NCBI GenBank assembly: GCA_963422465.1
Contig: OY730175.1
Location: forward strand, 2,790,001 to 2,854,000
Length of the DNA: 64,000 bases
Reading direction: 5' to 3'
Source: Lichina pygmaea
Lineage: Eukaryota; Ascomycota; Lichinomycetes; Lichinales; Lichinaceae
The notes beneath the pieces are model-generated. The model was given only the letters and a program-made list of their open reading frames with translations. It did not search any database and was not told the DNA's origin. Positions 10,721 to 21,491 of this stretch are shown piece after piece (within the stretch, counting starts at the first letter, position 1; the number at the start of each line of letters is the position of its first letter). The position numbers and the translations under genes are program-made.

Positions 10721-13700
10721 AAAGACATAAAGCTGACACTTCTCCAGTATAATGTGCAAAAAAGCCAATCAGTCCAAGAGCTACTGCTAGCAACCTCAGC
10801 TCTCCAAGAGGTGGACATTATTGCACTTCAAGAGCCCTGGAAAAACCCTCACCTAGAAACAAGCACTTCAACTATTTTCTCTTCCTTTCTTCCTCTCTAC
10901 TGTTCAGAGATTGGCAGAACACTTTTTCTTATTAATAAAAATCTGAAACTCTCTTCTCTTCATCCTACCTTCTGGAATAAAGACTTTGTTTCTCTTGAAA
11001 TCTACTTGGAAAACTCCCCTACTTCTCTTTGGGTACAAAATCTCTACTTCACCCCATCAAGTCAAGAAAACTACACAGAGGCATCAGAAGCTCTTCTCTG
11101 TTTACTCCAAAATGCATTACAAGAACAAGGACAACATATTCTTCTCACAGACTCAAATCTTCACCACCCAGACTGGTCAAAGAAAAGAAGACTGTACTCT
11201 GAGACTGCAAACAAGTTTCAAGACCTAATGAAAGATTGAAATCTGGATTTAGCTATTGCACCTTTCACCCCTACCAGAGCAAGATCTCTATCTGAAAAAC
11301 TATATTCTGCTATTGATCTGTCTTTTATTTCTTCTTCTCTTTCTAACTCTCTGATTTTCTCTAAAGTGGCTCTTCAGTTCTTTCATGGGTCTGACCACAG
11401 ACCTGTACTAACCTGCCTGGACCTGGATCCTCCAAGGAAAATCTGGAAACCAGAAAGAAACTGGAGAACACTGGACTCAAACCTTGCAAGAGTAGAGTGT
11501 GAGAAGCTACACCTGCCCTTCCACTTCCAAGACAAATATGAAGTGGATGAGTACTTGGAGTATCTTGACAACTTTCTCCAAGAAATAGCAAGCAAATCCA
11601 CACAGCTCCAGAAGCAATCTGGCCACTCAGTTCCCTGGTGGAATCAAGAGATCCAAAACAAGGTTAAAGAGGAAAGAAGAGTAAGAAGAAAAGTGCAAAA
11701 AAGGCAAGCAAGTCAAGAGGAACTTGAGCAAGCAACTAAGCTCAAGAAAAAGGCAGTCAGAGATGGAAAACAGAACACTTTCAGACACTAAATCCATGAG
11801 CTGGCCAGCTCTTCAAAGTTCTGGAAGCTTGCAAAGTGGGGAAAGTCCAAAGCCAACAAGACTCCTGATCTTCCTCTGGTCCCTGACCTGGAAACACAAG
11901 AAGGAATAGCCAAAACCTTTGAGGAAAAGACTAAAGCCTTCTCACAGCAGTTCTTTCCAAAAGCTCTAGTTCCAGAACCAGGCTCAGAAAGCTCCCAGAC
12001 TATCTCTGAGATACAGCTCTCCCAGGAGGTAACATGTGAAGAAGTGGAGCAAATTCTGGCCAAGAAGAAACCTTTCACAGCAGGAGGGAGAGATAAGCTG
12101 CCAAATGGATTTCTGAGAGCTCTGGAGCCTAGGTTCTGCCAAGCTCTAGCTATTCTGACTTCAACATGCTGGAAACTGGAGTACTTCCCTGAAAGATTTA
12201 AGAGTGCAAAAACAGTCTGCTTGAGGAAACCTGGCAAGGGAACCTACAATCAAGCTAAAGCCTGGTGCCCTATAGCTCTGCTAAACACAACAGGCAAGCT
12301 GATGGAAGCTATTGCTGCAGCCAGACTAAGCAAGATAGCAGAAGAAGCTGGACTATTGCCAGATATCCAGACAGGCTTTAGGAAAGGAAGATCCACAGAA
12401 GCAGCACTTTTCCTTCTAACCTCCCAAGTGGAAAAAGTCTGGAAGGAAGGCATGGTTGCATCCCTACTCTCACTGGATATCTCAGAAGCCTATGACAGAG
12501 TTCTCCCCAAGATACTACAGCAAATTCTGAAAAGAAAAGGAATACCTGCCTGGCTAGCTTCCTGGATCTACTCCTTCTGTGATAAGCACTCTACCACTCT
12601 TGTCTTTGATGATTCTGAGTCTTGTTCAATTCCTATTCACTGTGGAGTTTCTCAAGGTTCGCCATTATCCTCTATTCTTTTTCTATTCTACATTTCTGAA
12701 TTGCATGAGACTGTGCATACTCCCTCTTCTGGTGTATCTGCCCTGGGGTTTGCAGATGATACAAATCTGCTTGCTTTTGGTCACTCCTTGAAAAGTAACC
12801 TTCTGAAGTTAAAGAATACATACCTCAAATGTCTATCATGGGCTGCAAGACATGGAATAGTCTTCTCTCCTGAGAAATATGAAATACTTCATTTTTCCAG
12901 AAGAAGATCAGACAATCTTCAGCTCAAGCTCAGACTGGGGAATGTGATTCTCAAACCAAAAGAAGAAGTGTGAGTACTTGGAGTGTACCTAGATACAAAG
13001 CTCCACTGGCACAAACACCAGAGGATTATTCTTCAAAAAGCACAGAAAGCACTCTCTTCTCTTTCTAGAACTTCCTATTCTACTTGGGGCTTTCCAGTTC
13101 ACACATCACGTCTGGTGTACACTGCTATACTGAGATCTCTACTGAGCTATGCAGTGGGGATCTGGTTTAACCCTCTAAGAAAATCCTCCAATATCTCTTC
13201 TCTTGTTTCATTTCAAAACAGATGCCTAAGACTTATTGGGGGTGCTTTCAAAGCCACTCCTTCTTTTCTATTAGAGATTGAGCTTTTTCTTCTACCTCTA
13301 GACCTCTACTTTAAATTTCGCACTGCCTGTTTTCTTTCTTCTATTCAAAACTCCCCTCTTAAATACTTTCTTGACAGTATCTTTTCCACTATTTCCAGCT
13401 ATGTCTCTCTCTTGAAGAAACCTTTAAAGGAATCCTCAACTATCTCTCCTAAGTGGAAATTCACTTGGTTAAGTCAAATAACCACTAACCAGGCTAGTTC
13501 AAAGAAAGAACTACAAAAGCTCTTTACTAAAGAGTGGGAAGACCAATGGGAAGAGAAGAAAAGAAGAAGCTATCCAGGCTGGCAGACTTTCTGTCAAAAG
13601 CCACACAAAAACAATCTGAAGCTCTACAAAGAGTTACAGAAAGCTGAGGCAAGTCTGCTACTGCAAATCAGGACTGGAAGAATTGGTCTGGCAAGTTTTC

Positions 13701-13960
13701 TTTTCAGAGCTGGAGTTCCTGACTTCCCTACCCCACTATGTGTGTGTGGCCAAGCAGAAGAAACTGCAAAACATATCACCTCTTCATGCTCTCTTTATTC
13801 AAGACAAAGACAACAAGTCTTTTTTAATCCCCAAGACTTCACCACTATTATTTTAAACCCAGAGCTACTACAGAAGTTCTTGTACTGGTTTATGTCTTTG
13901 AAAAGACTAAACCAGTTTAATCTAGCTTTCAAACTCCACTATTCCCAATCCAATACCTAG
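10718..13960 (+). pseudogene. LINE C1 ORF2 remnant (endonuclease-reverse transcriptase)
   Basis: Endonuclease is open from 10,718 to 11,239 and again from about 11,366 (GSDHRPV). Reverse transcriptase is open from 12,044 to 12,973 with LLTSQVEKVWKEGMVASLL, LDISEAYDRVLP, GVSQGSPLSSILF and GFADDTN. The C-terminal region (12,983-13,960) ends with the CVCGQAEETAKHITSSC finger. Breaks are single stops near 11,239, 11,791 and 12,974. About 85-90% similar to A1 at protein level. Confidence 0.9.
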
Positions 13961-15233
13961 ATTCTCTTCTCTTACCAGAAACTTCAAGATTCCTTTTGTT
14001 ACATTCCCTAGTCACACCCTGCCTTCAGTTTTTATCCCTTCAAAGATTTTCTGAAGGAGTTCACTATTAGCTAGAAGATCTGCATGGCTGTAAAGCTACT
14101 ACCAGTGTAAGAATCAAATAAATAAAATAAACCAGAGAAGAAATTTTTTAAGCACTTTAGGCTTTTGAGGTAAAGTAGAGAAATTGTAGGAAAGAAAAGT
14201 GGCTTGCTGTCTTTGAGTAAGAAACTTGTTACAAGAGAAAGTGATATATTGAGCAGTCTCTTCTCCAAAACCACAGGAACATAGAGGGGATGGGAAGTCT
14301 GGAACATTTGCTCTGAAAAGAAAGCTGGCTAGTCCTATCCTTGCTGATAGAATCTGCAAGTAAAGACTACCTTCAGCTTTTCTCAAGTCTTTGAAAACTT
14401 TGAGATTTTTCCTTTGGGGTAGTCTGCAACATAGCTCCCAGACTGGAGAATACTTCTGTCTGTTTGCCTGCTATCTGGCTTCCCACTCTTTCTGAAACAC
14501 TTCTTGAAATTGTTTCTTAGAGTAATCTTGGTTAGTGATTAGTTCTTCTAGCCATCTTGCTTTCCAGTTAGGTGTGACAGTAGACAGAGACTTTGGAGGT
14601 GTTCTCAGAGTAGAAACAAAAACAGTGATCTGGGAAAAGAGCTTATAGAGAAGTGAGGAGAGAGGATTACAAGAAGTATTAGAAAAATAGAAAGATTGTA
14701 GGAAAGTTGCTGTTCTGAATTTGAAATAAAGATCAAGAGGTGGTAGGAATAGTTCTTCTTCAATAAGAAATGTAGGAGTAGCTTTGAAGACACCTCCTAT
14801 AGTTTTTAGACACTTAGTCTGGAAAAGATTTAGAGAAGAAATATTAGAAGGTTTTTTGTGGGGATTGAACCAGACTCCTACTGCATAGCTGAGAAGTGAT
14901 CTCAGTATTGCAGTGTAGACAAGTCTAGCAGAGAGAACAGGTAGACCCCATGTAGAAAAAGTAGTTCTGGAAAGTGCTGAGAAAAACTTGGAAGCTTTCT
15001 GTAACATGATTTTCAGGTGTTTTTTCCAGAGAAGCTTGGAATCATAGTGTAGTCCCAGAATACGCACTTCTTCCTTAGGCTGTAGTACCACTTCTCCAAG
15101 TCTTAGACTAAGCTGAAGATTATCTGTTCTTCTTCTAGAAAAATAGAGAAGTTCATACTTTTCAGGTGCAAACTTCATTCCATGTTTTCTTGCCCAGTCT
15201 AAACACTTGGAGTGAGTAGACTTTAGCTTCAGG

Positions 15234-16347
15234 CCACAGTCGTAGTATGCCAGAACATAGTGTAGAGTTAGCACCCTCCCACAGGGTCTCTACCACACTT
15301 TCCCACAGTCCCGAGGTCTCTTGCACTCCGCTGTACGTGCGCACCCCTGGGATCCTGCTTCGGAGCGCTGGGTCACCAGCCCAGAGCCCACGCTCCAACT
15401 GTAGTTTGCTCCCTGAGCTTGTTGTTTGCAGCCTAAGCCTGCACTCCATACAAACCAGCATGCGCATCTGTCCTCTCAGGCCATATAGACAGTCTTGTAG
15501 TAGGCCCAGGCCCTACCTCTGTCACTGCTATTATATACCACACCTCGCAGTTGTTAACTGTTTCGTGTTACCTTCGCAGATCTCTTGTACAAAGGCCGAC
15601 CATGCCTCGCAGACCTTACAGATCCTGCAGGCTGTGCCAGCACCTGCAGGGCCACCTTTCCAGCCCACTAACCAAGTAGGGAGAAGTTCTCCTTGGTCTG
15701 CTGTTGCCTGTGGGGCCCCGGTTGCACCTGTTGTCCCACTGGATAACCCAGTCCCCTGGCCCCAGATTGTGGATCATACGAAGAGACTTTGTGGCAAGGC
15801 CTTAGGCAAAACCATCAAGCCAGCACTTTGGCTATCACACAGTCTTTAGGCACTGGAGTGGTGACATCTCCTCGTACGACCACTCTCCTTCTTTAACAGG
15901 TGGTCCCTGTTCGATTAACAATACTGCGGTGCCAAGGCCACTCCCCCCCTAGCAGATCCTCACACGTTAGCTGGAGACTCTGCTAGGAGGGTGACGTGAT
16001 GAGAACTCCTCTCGACTACTCCAGAGGTGCCCTATCAGATGCCTAGACTTCACATCCACCAGCTGTGGGGCTGGCTTCAGGCTGTAGCGTACACAGTAGT
16101 TGTCTGTCAGGTGGTTTTCCTCTCCCAAGCTTGGTCGCAGTCCTCTGTTCTGCTGTAGCTGTTTCACGGGGGCATCCAGGATGCCTGCACAACACCTCCA
16201 GTGGCCCGTCACTCCGCAACACCAGCAGCTCGACCGGTGACTCAATTAGCTCTTGGTGCAGTGACTACGAGCAGCCTGGGAAGCTGCCCACCATCGACTG
16301 CCCTGAGGTTCCCAGCCTGCACCACGTGGAGGTTCGAGTTGTTGCAG
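15234..16347 (-). mobile_element. Rep-G copy 2, fused to the 5' end of LINE B2
   Basis: It has the same 1,114-bp length and the same two end points as copy 1, at about 94-95% identity by eye. Most differences are CG against TG or CA. The minus frame 16,245-15,967 contains CWCCGVTGHW, a zinc-knuckle-like start. The plus frame 15,247-15,849 is open for 200 codons, as in copy 1. Three extra bases (16,348-16,350) separate it from the target duplication, as is common at LINE 5' junctions. Confidence 0.7.
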
Positions 16348-16350
16348 GCC

Positions 16351-16810
16351 TGGGATATATATAACATCTGAAAGAGAAATAGTCTTTGTTTGACCTTGGG
16401 GGAGCTGGACCATGATGTCAACAGTTCTGAATCCCAAGATAGCAATAGTCTGATCTCCGGTGTAGAGGTTACTGTCAGATACTGGTGTGAATGTACAAAA
16501 ACATTGATGATTGTTGCAGACATGTGGAGTTGCTCCACAGTCCAAAATAAAGCTATTACAGAGCACATAATCTGTACAGTCTGTCAAGTCTGTTGAGTAC
16601 ACTGCCCCACCAAAAATGTCCACTGTGAACAAAGCAGGAATGCCTGCTGGCTCTTGTGCCTGATCAGTGCACTCTCTGCTTGACTCTCAAGAAGATTGCA
16701 CACTCCATCCTCTGTTACAGACTCCCTCAACAGCCTGTGTCAGCCCCTTGCTCTGTTCCATCTTCTCACAGCTTGTACAACTGATTTCCTTATCTGCAAT
16801 CTAGCTATGA
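16351..16810 (-). pseudogene. Copia protease-region fragment
   Basis: The minus strand reads an aspartic-protease neighbourhood (FILDCGATPHVCNN, then VIYIP) typical of Ty1/copia gag-pol. It is bounded on the right by LINE C2 (duplication AATCTAGCTATGA at 16,798-16,810) and on the left by Rep-G copy 2. A fossil belonging to the big copia element. Confidence 0.8.
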
Positions 16811-18248
16811 GAGCAACAAACTCTTCCCAGAACTATATTCTTCAAGGACTATCATTTTTGACAAACACCACAATTTAGCATATGTTCTGGAAAACAGCCA
16901 AGCTCCTCTCTGAAACTATCCAAACCTTTAGGTGAAAACCCATCACCTTTGAGAATCACACGTGTTTGTCAAAGGTTGTGATCTTGAATCCACAATCTTC
17001 TTCTTCAACAACCAGCAATCTACCCACAACCAGAGAAAGAGTCTCAGGATAAGAGGAATAGTTAGAGTCTGACTGACTCTGGAGCTAGCAGAGTCTTTGG
17101 CTTAAGTCTAGATAGGGGGTCTAGTCCCTAGTCTAGGTTAATACTTCTAGCTTTGCCCAGAGCTTAGTTGGAAAAAGCTGCCCAGGAAAGTCTAGTCTTG
17201 GGGATTGGTCCCAGGACTAGATTATTACTGCTGGGAAACCAGGTGACTCTTCTTTCTGGCAGTACTCTGAAGACAGAAAACACCCAACCAGTGCCAAACA
17301 ATCTCTAACATAGCTCCCAAGAAGAAAAAACCCACCTCTTCAGAAAGTAACACCAGAGCTACACCAGCTATACTCTCCCAACCAGCTCCCAGTTTGGCTA
17401 GCACCCAGTCCAGCTCTCCTACCCTCCAACCAGCTCCCCAGAGTGACTATAAAGTAGTAGACTCCTGGATCAAAACCCAACCAGTCCCAGAATCTATTCT
17501 GAAAAGCTAGGAAAATATCAAAAAGAACTTCTTCTCTACAGAAGCCCAGTCTAGCTCTACTGGCCTCACCAACAGAATCTTCCAGAAGCTGGAGAATATC
17601 AACAAGTGGCTGGACAAACAAGAAGCCAAGCCATCATATGCCCAGACTGTCTAAAAATCTATTCCAGTACAAATCCCTCTACCTGCAAGAATTCTCAAAG
17701 AAGTTCTTGTACATCCTGGTATCCAGCCACCTGATATAGCTAATAGAACTCACATCCAGCTTTTCCAGACTCTTCAAGACAGACTACCCAGTCTCTACAA
17801 CAAGCAGGTCAGAGTAGTAAGGAAACTTCCTTCAGGGGATATTCTTATCAACACAGAAAGCCAAGAGACTAAAGTCTTCCTAGAGAAAACCTCTGCCTGG
17901 GTATCAGCTATCTTCCTAAAGAAAGCAACCATCCAGCCCAAGAGATTTCCAGTTCTGATCCATGGAGTCAGAACAGAAGATATCCAACCTGAAGACCTGC
18001 AGAAAACCTGCCAGATAATCCAGAACAGCAACCCATCTCTGAGCAAGTATATCACTATCCTGAGAGTCTTTTTTATTTTTATTTATTTTATTTGATTCTT
18101 ACACTGTTTGTAGCTTTACAGCCATGCAGATCTTCCAGCTAATAGTGAACTTCTTCAGAAAACCTTTAAAGGAATAAAAACTGAAGACAGGGAGGTGACT
18201 AGAAAGTGTAGCAAAAGGAAATCTTGTAGTGTCTGGTAGGAAAAGCTT

Positions 18249-21200
18249 CTAGATGTTGGAGTGTGAATAGTGAAGTTTGAAAGCCAGATTAAATTGGTTT
18301 AGTCTTTTCAAAGACATAAACCAGTACAGAAACTTCTGTAGAAGCTCTGGGTTTGAAATAATAGTAGTGAAATCTTGGGGGTTAAAGAGAGCATGTTGTC
18401 TTTGACTTGAGTAGAGAGAGCATGAAGAGGTGATATGCTTTACTGTCTCTTCTGCTTGACCACACATGCATAGGGGGGTAGGAAAGTCAGGGACTCCAGC
18501 TCTGAAAAGAAAACTTGCTAGACCAATTCTCCCAGTTCTGGTTTGCAGTAGTAGACTTGCCTCAGCTTTCTGTAGCTCTTTGTAGAGCTTTAGGTTGTTG
18601 TAGTGAGGTTTTTGGCAAAACACCTGCCATCCAGCATAGCCTTTTCTTTTCTTCTCCTCCCATTGGTTTTCCCACTCTTTAGTAAAGAGTATTTGTAGTT
18701 CTTTCTTTGAACTAGCCTGGTTAGTAGTTATTTGACTTAACCAAGTGAACTTCCAATTAGGAGAGATAGTTGAGGATTTCTTTAAAGGTTTCCTCAGTGA
18801 AGAAGCATAGGAAGAAATAGTAGAAAAGGTACTGTCAAGAAAGTCTTTCAGAGAGGAGGTTTGGATAGAAGATAGAAAACAAGCTGTGCGAAATTTAAAA
18901 TAGAGATCTAGAGGTAAAAGAAAAAGCTCACTCTCTAATAGAAAAGAAGGAGTGGCTTTGAAAGCACCCCCAATAAGTCTCAGACATTTGTTTTGGAATA
19001 TGATAAGAGAGGAAATATTAGAGGATTTTCTGAGTGGGTTGAACCAAATTCCCACTGCATAGCTCAGTACAGATCTGAGTATTGCAGTGTACACAAGGCG
19101 TGCTGTGAGAACTGGAAAGCCCCAGGTGGAGTAAGAGGTTCTAGAAAGAGAAGATAGTGCGTTTTGTGCTTTTTGAAGAATAATTCTCTGGTGTTTGTGC
19201 CAGTGGAGTTTGGCATCCAGGTACACTCCCAATACTCGCACTTCTTCTTTTGGTTTTAGAATCACATTCCCAAGTCTAAGCTTGAGCTGCAGATTGTCTG
19301 ATCTTCTTCTGGAAAAATAAAGTATTTTATATTTCTCAGGAGAGAAGACCATTCCATGTCTTGCAGCCCAAGATAGACATTTAAGATGTGTATTCTTCAA
19401 CTTCAGAAGGTTGCTTTTAAGAGAGTGTCCAAATGCAAGCAGATTTGTATCATCTGCAAATCCCAGAGCAGAAACACCAGTAGTAGGAGAATGTACAGTC
19501 TCATGAAGTTCAGAAATATAGAATAGAAAAAGAATAGGAGACAAAGGGGAACCTTGGGGAACTCCACAGTGAATAGGAATAGAAGAGGACTCAGAGTCAT
19601 CAAAAACTAGGGTGGTGGTACGTCTGGTACAGAAAGAGAAGATCCAAGAAGTTAGCCAGAGAGGGATTCCTTTTCTCTCCAGAATCTTTTGAAGAATCTC
19701 TGGAAGAACTGTGTCATATGCTCCTGAGATGTCCAGAGAAAGTAGAGATGCAACCATGCCTTCTTTCCAGACTTTTTCCACTTGGGAAGTTAGAAGGAAA
19801 AGTGCTGATTCAGTTGATCTGCCTTTCCTGAACCCCATCTGGATTTCTGGCAAGAGTTTAGCCTCTTCTGCTACCTTGCTTAGTCTGGCTGCTGTAATAG
19901 CTTCCATCAGCTTGCCAGTTGTGTTTAGCAGAGCTATAGGGTGCCAGGCTTTAGCTTGGTTATAGATTCCCTTGCCAGGTTTTCTTAGACAGACTGTTTT
20001 TGCATTCTTGAATTTCTCTGGAAAGTATTCCAGTCTCCAGCATGTTGATGTGAGAACAGCTATAGCTTGGCAGAACTTGGGACCCAGAGCTTTCAGAAAT
20101 CCATTTGGCAGCTTGTCTTTTCCTCCTGCTGTAAAAGGTTTCTTCTTGTTCAGAATTTGCTCCACTTCTTCAGTGGTAACCTCCTGAGAAAGCTGGATCT
20201 CTGGGGTACTCTGGTGACTTTCTGTACTTGGTTCTGGAACACGTGCTTCTGGAAAGAATTGAGCTGAGAAAGATTTTGTCTTCTCCTCAAAGCTTTTGGC
20301 TAGTCCTTCTTGAGTCTCCAGATCAGGGACCAGAGGAAGATCAGGGGTCTTGTTAGCTTTTGATTTTCCCCACTTTGCAAGCTTCCAGAATTTTGAGGAA
20401 CTGGCTAGCTCATGAACTTGTTTTCTGAAGGTGTTCTGTTTGCCTTCTCTGACAGCTTTCTTCTTGAGCTTAGTTGCTTCTTCTAGCTCTTCTTGGCTTG
20501 CCTGTCCTCTGAGCACTTGTCTTCTTATTCTTCTTTCCTGCTTAACTTTAGTTTGGATCTCTTGGTTCCACCAGGGGACTGAGTGGCTAGATTGCTTCTG
20601 GAGTTCTGTGCATCTGTCTGCTATTTCTTGGAGAAAGTGGTTAAGATATTCCAAGTACTCATCCACTTCATGTTTATCTTGAAAGTGGAAGGGCAGCTGC
20701 AAATTATTACACTCTTGTTTTGCCAGGTTTGTGTCCAGTGTTTTCCAGTTCCTTTCTGGCTTCCAGGTTTTTCTTGGTGAGTCCAGGTCCAGGCTAGTTA
20801 GCACAGGTCTGTGGTCAGACCCATGAAAGAACTGCAAAGCAATTTTAGAAAAGATTAGAGAGTTAGAAAGAGAAGAAGATATAAAGGAAAGATCAATAGG
20901 TGAACAGGGTTTGTGGGAAAGAGATCTAGCTCTTGTGGGTGTAAAAGGTGCAATAGCTAACTCCAGATTTGAGTTTTTCATTAGAGTTTGGAACTTGTGT
21001 GCAGTGTCAGAATATAGTCTTCTTTTCTTTGACCAGTCAGGGTGGTGAAGATTTGAGTCTGTAAGAAGAATATGCTGCCCTTTTGCTTGTAAAGTATTTT
21101 GGAGTAGACAGAGAAGAGCTTCTGATGCTTGTAGGTAGTTCTCTTGACTTGAGGGAGTGAAGTATAGATTATGCACCCACAGAGAAGTAGAGGTGTTTTC

Positions 21201-21491
21201 CAGATGAATTTCAAGAGAAACAAAGTCTTTACTCCAGAAAGTAGGGTGGAGAGATGACAGATTCAGGTTTTTGTTAATAAGAAAAAGAGTTCTACCAATC
21301 TCTGGAGAATATAAAGGAAGAAAAGAAGAAAAAACAGTTGAGGTGCTGGTTTGAAGGTGAGGATTCTTCCAGGGTTCTTGAAGTGCAATAATATCTACTT
21401 CTTGAAGAGTTGGGTTTGCTAGAAGTAGCTCTTGGACTGATTGGCTTTTCTGCACATTGTATTGAAGAAGAGTGAACTTTGTATTCTTCAT
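18249..21491 (-). CDS. LINE A1 ORF2: endonuclease-reverse transcriptase, 1,080 aa
   Basis: A single open frame. Residues 1-235 form an exonuclease/endonuclease/phosphatase-type nicking domain (LLQYNVQKSQ, ALQEPW, LLTDSNLHHPDWS, GSDHRPVL near residue 224). Residues about 430-800 form the reverse transcriptase (FRKGRSTESA, LDISGAYDTVLP, GVPQGSPLSPILFLF, GFADDTNLL near residue 680). The C-terminus carries a CxC..H..C finger (CMCGQAEETVKHITSSC, about residue 1,010). I cannot see an RNase H domain between reverse transcriptase and finger, although many Tad-clade elements have one. The protein would nick the target, prime from it and copy its own RNA in the nucleus. The ATG overlaps the stop of ORF1 (ATGA), which suggests termination-reinitiation. 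Confidence 0.95.
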   Translation of the reverse strand: MKNTKFTLLQYNVQKSQSVQELLLANPTLQEVDIIALQEPWKNPHLQTSTSTVFSSFLPLYSPEIGRTLFLINKNLNLSSLHPTFWSKDFVSLEIHLENTSTSLWVHNLYFTPSSQENYLQASEALLCLLQNTLQAKGQHILLTDSNLHHPDWSKKRRLYSDTAHKFQTLMKNSNLELAIAPFTPTRARSLSHKPCSPIDLSFISSSLSNSLIFSKIALQFFHGSDHRPVLTSLDLDSPRKTWKPERNWKTLDTNLAKQECNNLQLPFHFQDKHEVDEYLEYLNHFLQEIADRCTELQKQSSHSVPWWNQEIQTKVKQERRIRRQVLRGQASQEELEEATKLKKKAVREGKQNTFRKQVHELASSSKFWKLAKWGKSKANKTPDLPLVPDLETQEGLAKSFEEKTKSFSAQFFPEARVPEPSTESHQSTPEIQLSQEVTTEEVEQILNKKKPFTAGGKDKLPNGFLKALGPKFCQAIAVLTSTCWRLEYFPEKFKNAKTVCLRKPGKGIYNQAKAWHPIALLNTTGKLMEAITAARLSKVAEEAKLLPEIQMGFRKGRSTESALFLLTSQVEKVWKEGMVASLLSLDISGAYDTVLPEILQKILERKGIPLWLTSWIFSFCTRRTTTLVFDDSESSSIPIHCGVPQGSPLSPILFLFYISELHETVHSPTTGVSALGFADDTNLLAFGHSLKSNLLKLKNTHLKCLSWAARHGMVFSPEKYKILYFSRRRSDNLQLKLRLGNVILKPKEEVRVLGVYLDAKLHWHKHQRIILQKAQNALSSLSRTSYSTWGFPVLTARLVYTAILRSVLSYAVGIWFNPLRKSSNISSLIIFQNKCLRLIGGAFKATPSFLLESELFLLPLDLYFKFRTACFLSSIQTSSLKDFLDSTFSTISSYASSLRKPLKKSSTISPNWKFTWLSQITTNQASSKKELQILFTKEWENQWEEKKRKGYAGWQVFCQKPHYNNLKLYKELQKAEASLLLQTRTGRIGLASFLFRAGVPDFPTPLCMCGQAEETVKHITSSCSLYSSQRQHALFNPQDFTTIISNPELLQKFLYWFMSLKRLNQFNLAFKLHYSHSNI

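Larger units (their letters stand above)
8831..14126 (+). mobile_element. LINE C1, full-length Tad1-like element, inactive
   Basis: 5,296 bp with a 16-bp target duplication ATAAACCAGAGAAGAA (8,815-8,830 and 14,127-14,142) showing insertion into LINE B2. The 5' UTR starts CAACTCTTCCCAG and holds two hairpins. ORF1 and ORF2 follow, with a 3' end AGTGTAAGAATCAAATAAA. ORF1 stop and ORF2 start overlap as ATGA at about 10,717. Both ORFs are interrupted by a few stops and frameshifts. Confidence 0.92.
8582..15233 (-). mobile_element. LINE B2, 5'-truncated, fused to Rep-G and split by LINE C1
   Basis: The 3' end is at 8,582. The copy is interrupted at 8,830 by LINE C1 and resumes at 14,127, ending at 15,233 inside the reverse transcriptase, where Rep-G copy 2 begins. 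The duplication TGGGATATATATA (8,569-8,581 and 16,351-16,363) encloses LINE plus Rep-G as one insertion into copia. The coding part covers the end of reverse transcriptase, the connection and the C-terminal finger (15,233 to about 14,143). It is open over about 260 codons from 15,230 to 14,471 and then broken. Total LINE length is about 1.36 kb, against 3.9 kb in B1. Confidence 0.9.
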
